From NCBI RefSeq assembly GCF_014174255.1, contig NZ_JABEQJ010000028.1, positions 1 to 64,000 on the forward strand: a DNA stretch of 64,000 bases, written 5' to 3'. The DNA comes from Gluconacetobacter sacchari (GTDB taxonomy: Bacteria; Pseudomonadota; Alphaproteobacteria; Acetobacterales; Acetobacteraceae). Under the pieces are notes generated by a model. The model did not search any database. It had not been told where the DNA came from and worked only from the letters and a program-made list of their open reading frames with translations. This document shows, in pieces, positions 62,241 to 64,000 of this stretch (positions are counted from its first letter, which is position 1; each line of letters begins with the position of its first letter). The translations under genes and the position numbers were made by a program.

Positions 62241-62963
62241 CTACACCAGCATCCCGCCCCCATCGATCACGAAGCTCTGTCCCGTGGCGAAAGGCTGCTT
62301 CATCAGAAACAGATAGGCGGCGGCCAGATCGTCCGGCTCCCCGATCCGTCGCACGAGCAGCTTCTCGCCGGCCGTCGCATACATGTCCTCACGCAGAGCG
62401 TCGGGAATATCATTCCATAGCGGCGTCTTCACGAAACCCGGCACCACGATATTGACCCGGATCGGCGCCAGTTCGACGGCCAGCGCGCGGGTCAGCCCCT
62501 CCATCGCACCGCAGATGCTGGCACCCAGGGCCCAGCCGGGCTGCGGCGGCCGCGCGCCGGCAATGCCGGAGGTGAACACGATTGATCCGCCGGGCCGGAT
62601 CAGGGGCGCCGCATATTTCACCGCCGTCAGCGCCCCCCAATAACGCAATTCGAAGAATCCCCGCGCTGACGGCAGCGACATGTCCGCGAGCGATCCGAGC
62701 CGCAGGCTTTCCCCCGCCGTAAAGACCAGATGATCGAATGGCCCGATCGCGGTGAAGAGGTCGCGCACCGCCGCCTCGTCGCGCAGATCGAGCATATGCC
62801 CCTCGGCACCGGCCGGGAGCCGCGCCAGCGCCGTGTCCACGCTGGCCCGCCGACTGGAGGCGATCGCGACGCGCGCCCCCTCGCCCGCCGCCGCCTCCGC
62901 GACCGCCAGGCCGATCCCGGATGTGCCACCCAGCACCACGACCCGCTTGTCTCTCACATCCAT
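62241..62963 (-). CDS. SDR-fold protein lacking the usual YxxxK
   Basis: A 240-residue short-chain dehydrogenase fold. The cofactor motif VVVLGGTSGIGLAVAE is near residue 10. It has LDLRDEAAV, a catalytic-type Ser in VFTSGIAG, and the C-terminal RRIGEPDDLAAAYLFL with VIDGGGM. At the place of the Tyr-x-x-x-Lys pair the sequence reads LGASICGAMEGL, with neither residue. Either it belongs to an atypical SDR subgroup with altered chemistry or it is not a dehydrogenase. It is divergent from the LysR gene at 63078, a common arrangement for regulator and target. Confidence 0.87.
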   Translation of the reverse strand: MDVRDKRVVVLGGTSGIGLAVAEAAAGEGARVAIASSRRASVDTALARLPAGAEGHMLDLRDEAAVRDLFTAIGPFDHLVFTAGESLRLGSLADMSLPSARGFFELRYWGALTAVKYAAPLIRPGGSIVFTSGIAGARPPQPGWALGASICGAMEGLTRALAVELAPIRVNIVVPGFVKTPLWNDIPDALREDMYATAGEKLLVRRIGEPDDLAAAYLFLMKQPFATGQSFVIDGGGMLV

Positions 62964-63077
62964 CACGCACACCCCGCTTCGGGCGACAGGATCGCCGCCC
63001 GTGCGCCATCCATGCCCGCTGGACAGTGCGTGATTCGAGCGCAATCCTGTCATTCCAATGATGATGGACAGTCAAGT

Positions 63078-64000
63078 ATGGGTATCGATACGCGCCTGTT
63101 GAGCGGCATCGAAACGCTGATCGCGGTGGCGGAGACCGGCAGTTTCACCCGCGCGGCGGCAACGATGGGCCTGACGCCTTCGGGCGTCAGCCGGGCGGTC
63201 GCGCGGCTCGAATCCCGTCTTGGCGTCCGGCTGTTCGACCGCAATGCCCGCGCCACCAGTTTGACGGAAGCGGGGCGGCGGCTGGTGGCGGACGTCACGC
63301 CCCTGCTCGCCGGGATCGACGAAGCCGCAAGCAACGCGGCAGGCGCGTCGACGCGCGTCGCCGGGCGCCTGCGCGTCAATTGCGATCCGTGGTTCGCCAG
63401 CCTGCTGCTGGCGCCCAGACTCCGATCGTTCCTGGACGCCCATCCCGGGCTGATGCTGGATCTGGTGGCGCGCGACACGCTGGGCGACCTGGTCTCCGAA
63501 GGGTTCGACGTCGCGATCCGCTTCGGGGCTCCTCCCCCATCCGGCCTGATCACCCGCAAATTGCTGGAAGCGCGTATCGTGACCTGCGCGTCGCCTGACT
63601 ACCTCGCGCGCCACGGCCGCCCCACCCATCCGCGAGACCTGGAAACGGGCATGCATGAATGTTTGCTGTTCCGCGATCCTGCGACGGGGCGCCCATTCGA
63701 CTGGGAATTCCATCGACAAGGCGAAATCCTGACCGTCGCGGTGCGCGGGCGCCTGATCCTGAACGATGTCGCAACCGGCCTGGCCGCCTGCCTGGCCGGA
63801 CTGGGCGTCGCACAGCCCATGATGCTCGGCATCGACGAATGTCTGCGAAGCGGCGCGCTGATCGATCTTTTTCCGGACTGGAGCGACGAATATTTCCCGC
63901 TCCACGCCTATCATCCCTCGCGGCACCTACCGCCCGCGAAAGTGCGGGCGTTTCTGGATTTCATTCTCGCGGATGTCGCGGCGCCGTCGGCCACCGAGAC
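63078..64000 (+). CDS. LysR-family regulator, 3' end cut by window
   Basis: The frame from ATG 63078 stays open to the window end (307 codons). The HTH (GSFTRAAATMGLTPSGVSRA, about 20-39) and the following VARLESRLGVRLFDRNAR are typical LysR, and the effector domain begins near 90. With about 300 residues usual, nearly the whole protein is visible; only the stop codon is missing. It is divergent from the SDR gene across 114 bp and probably controls it. Confidence 0.9.
   Translation, partial: MGIDTRLLSGIETLIAVAETGSFTRAAATMGLTPSGVSRAVARLESRLGVRLFDRNARATSLTEAGRRLVADVTPLLAGIDEAASNAAGASTRVAGRLRVNCDPWFASLLLAPRLRSFLDAHPGLMLDLVARDTLGDLVSEGFDVAIRFGAPPPSGLITRKLLEARIVTCASPDYLARHGRPTHPRDLETGMHECLLFRDPATGRPFDWEFHRQGEILTVAVRGRLILNDVATGLAACLAGLGVAQPMMLGIDECLRSGALIDLFPDWSDEYFPLHAYHPSRHLPPAKVRAFLDFILADVAAPSATE

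Overview
The window comes from a GC-rich Gram-negative bacterium. Four TonB-dependent receptor genes, Ala/Pro/Lys-rich receptor N-termini, a long Lhr helicase and a Pseudomonas-like nicotinate cluster all fit an alphaproteobacterium, most likely of the Acetobacteraceae (acetic acid bacteria). That placement is inferred from gene style; there is no rRNA here. No tRNA, rRNA or CRISPR array was seen.

Region 1 (1-12.8 kb): outer-membrane receptors and peptidases. A 5'-truncated TonB receptor abuts a minus-strand gene start at the left edge. It is followed by a secreted S10 carboxypeptidase, a full TonB receptor with two perfect palindromes upstream, and a strong terminator. Next is an AT-rich island (about 7.7-10.1 kb) holding a decayed M1-peptidase fragment, a 50-residue peptide gene and a PP-loop asparagine-synthetase-like enzyme. 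An intact secreted M1 aminopeptidase follows. The peptide plus Asn-synthetase-like pair looks like a RiPP-type locus without the usual lasso B protein, and is the best candidate for something undescribed.

Region 2 (12.9-21.2 kb): a 2-hydroxyacid dehydrogenase translationally coupled to a MocR regulator, a secretory-lipase-like hydrolase that lacks its N-terminus, and lhr.

Region 3 (21.2-31.3 kb, minus strand): a carbohydrate locus. It encodes a GH3 glycosidase, a TonB receptor, a GPH-type sugar symporter, a GH63-like glycosidase and, unexpectedly, a flavin-dependent LLM monooxygenase.

Region 4 (31.3-40.3 kb): the aerobic nicotinate pathway. nicA-nicB-nicX-nicF-nicE-nicD lie on the minus strand, with nicR and nicC divergent. 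NicAB hydroxylates nicotinate, NicC makes 2,5-dihydroxypyridine, NicX opens the ring, and NicD, NicF and NicE lead to maleamate, maleate and fumarate. NicX lacks roughly its first third. No nicotinate transporter is visible.

Region 5 (40.5-64 kb): a second, uncharacterised catabolic supercluster. It has a LysR regulator, a cupin, two cysteine hydrolases, an ABC importer whose binding protein overlaps a TonB receptor gene, three TauD-type dioxygenases, an alcohol dehydrogenase, a DODA-type dioxygenase, a VOC protein and a RutA-like flavin monooxygenase. It continues with an M20-type hydrolase, a Rieske oxygenase with its reductase, an MFS transporter, an acetamidase/formamidase, an atypical SDR, and AraC and LysR regulators. 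The enzyme set suggests oxidation and ring-opening of an N-containing heterocycle or N-methylated compound, followed by amide hydrolysis. The substrate cannot be read from sequence alone.
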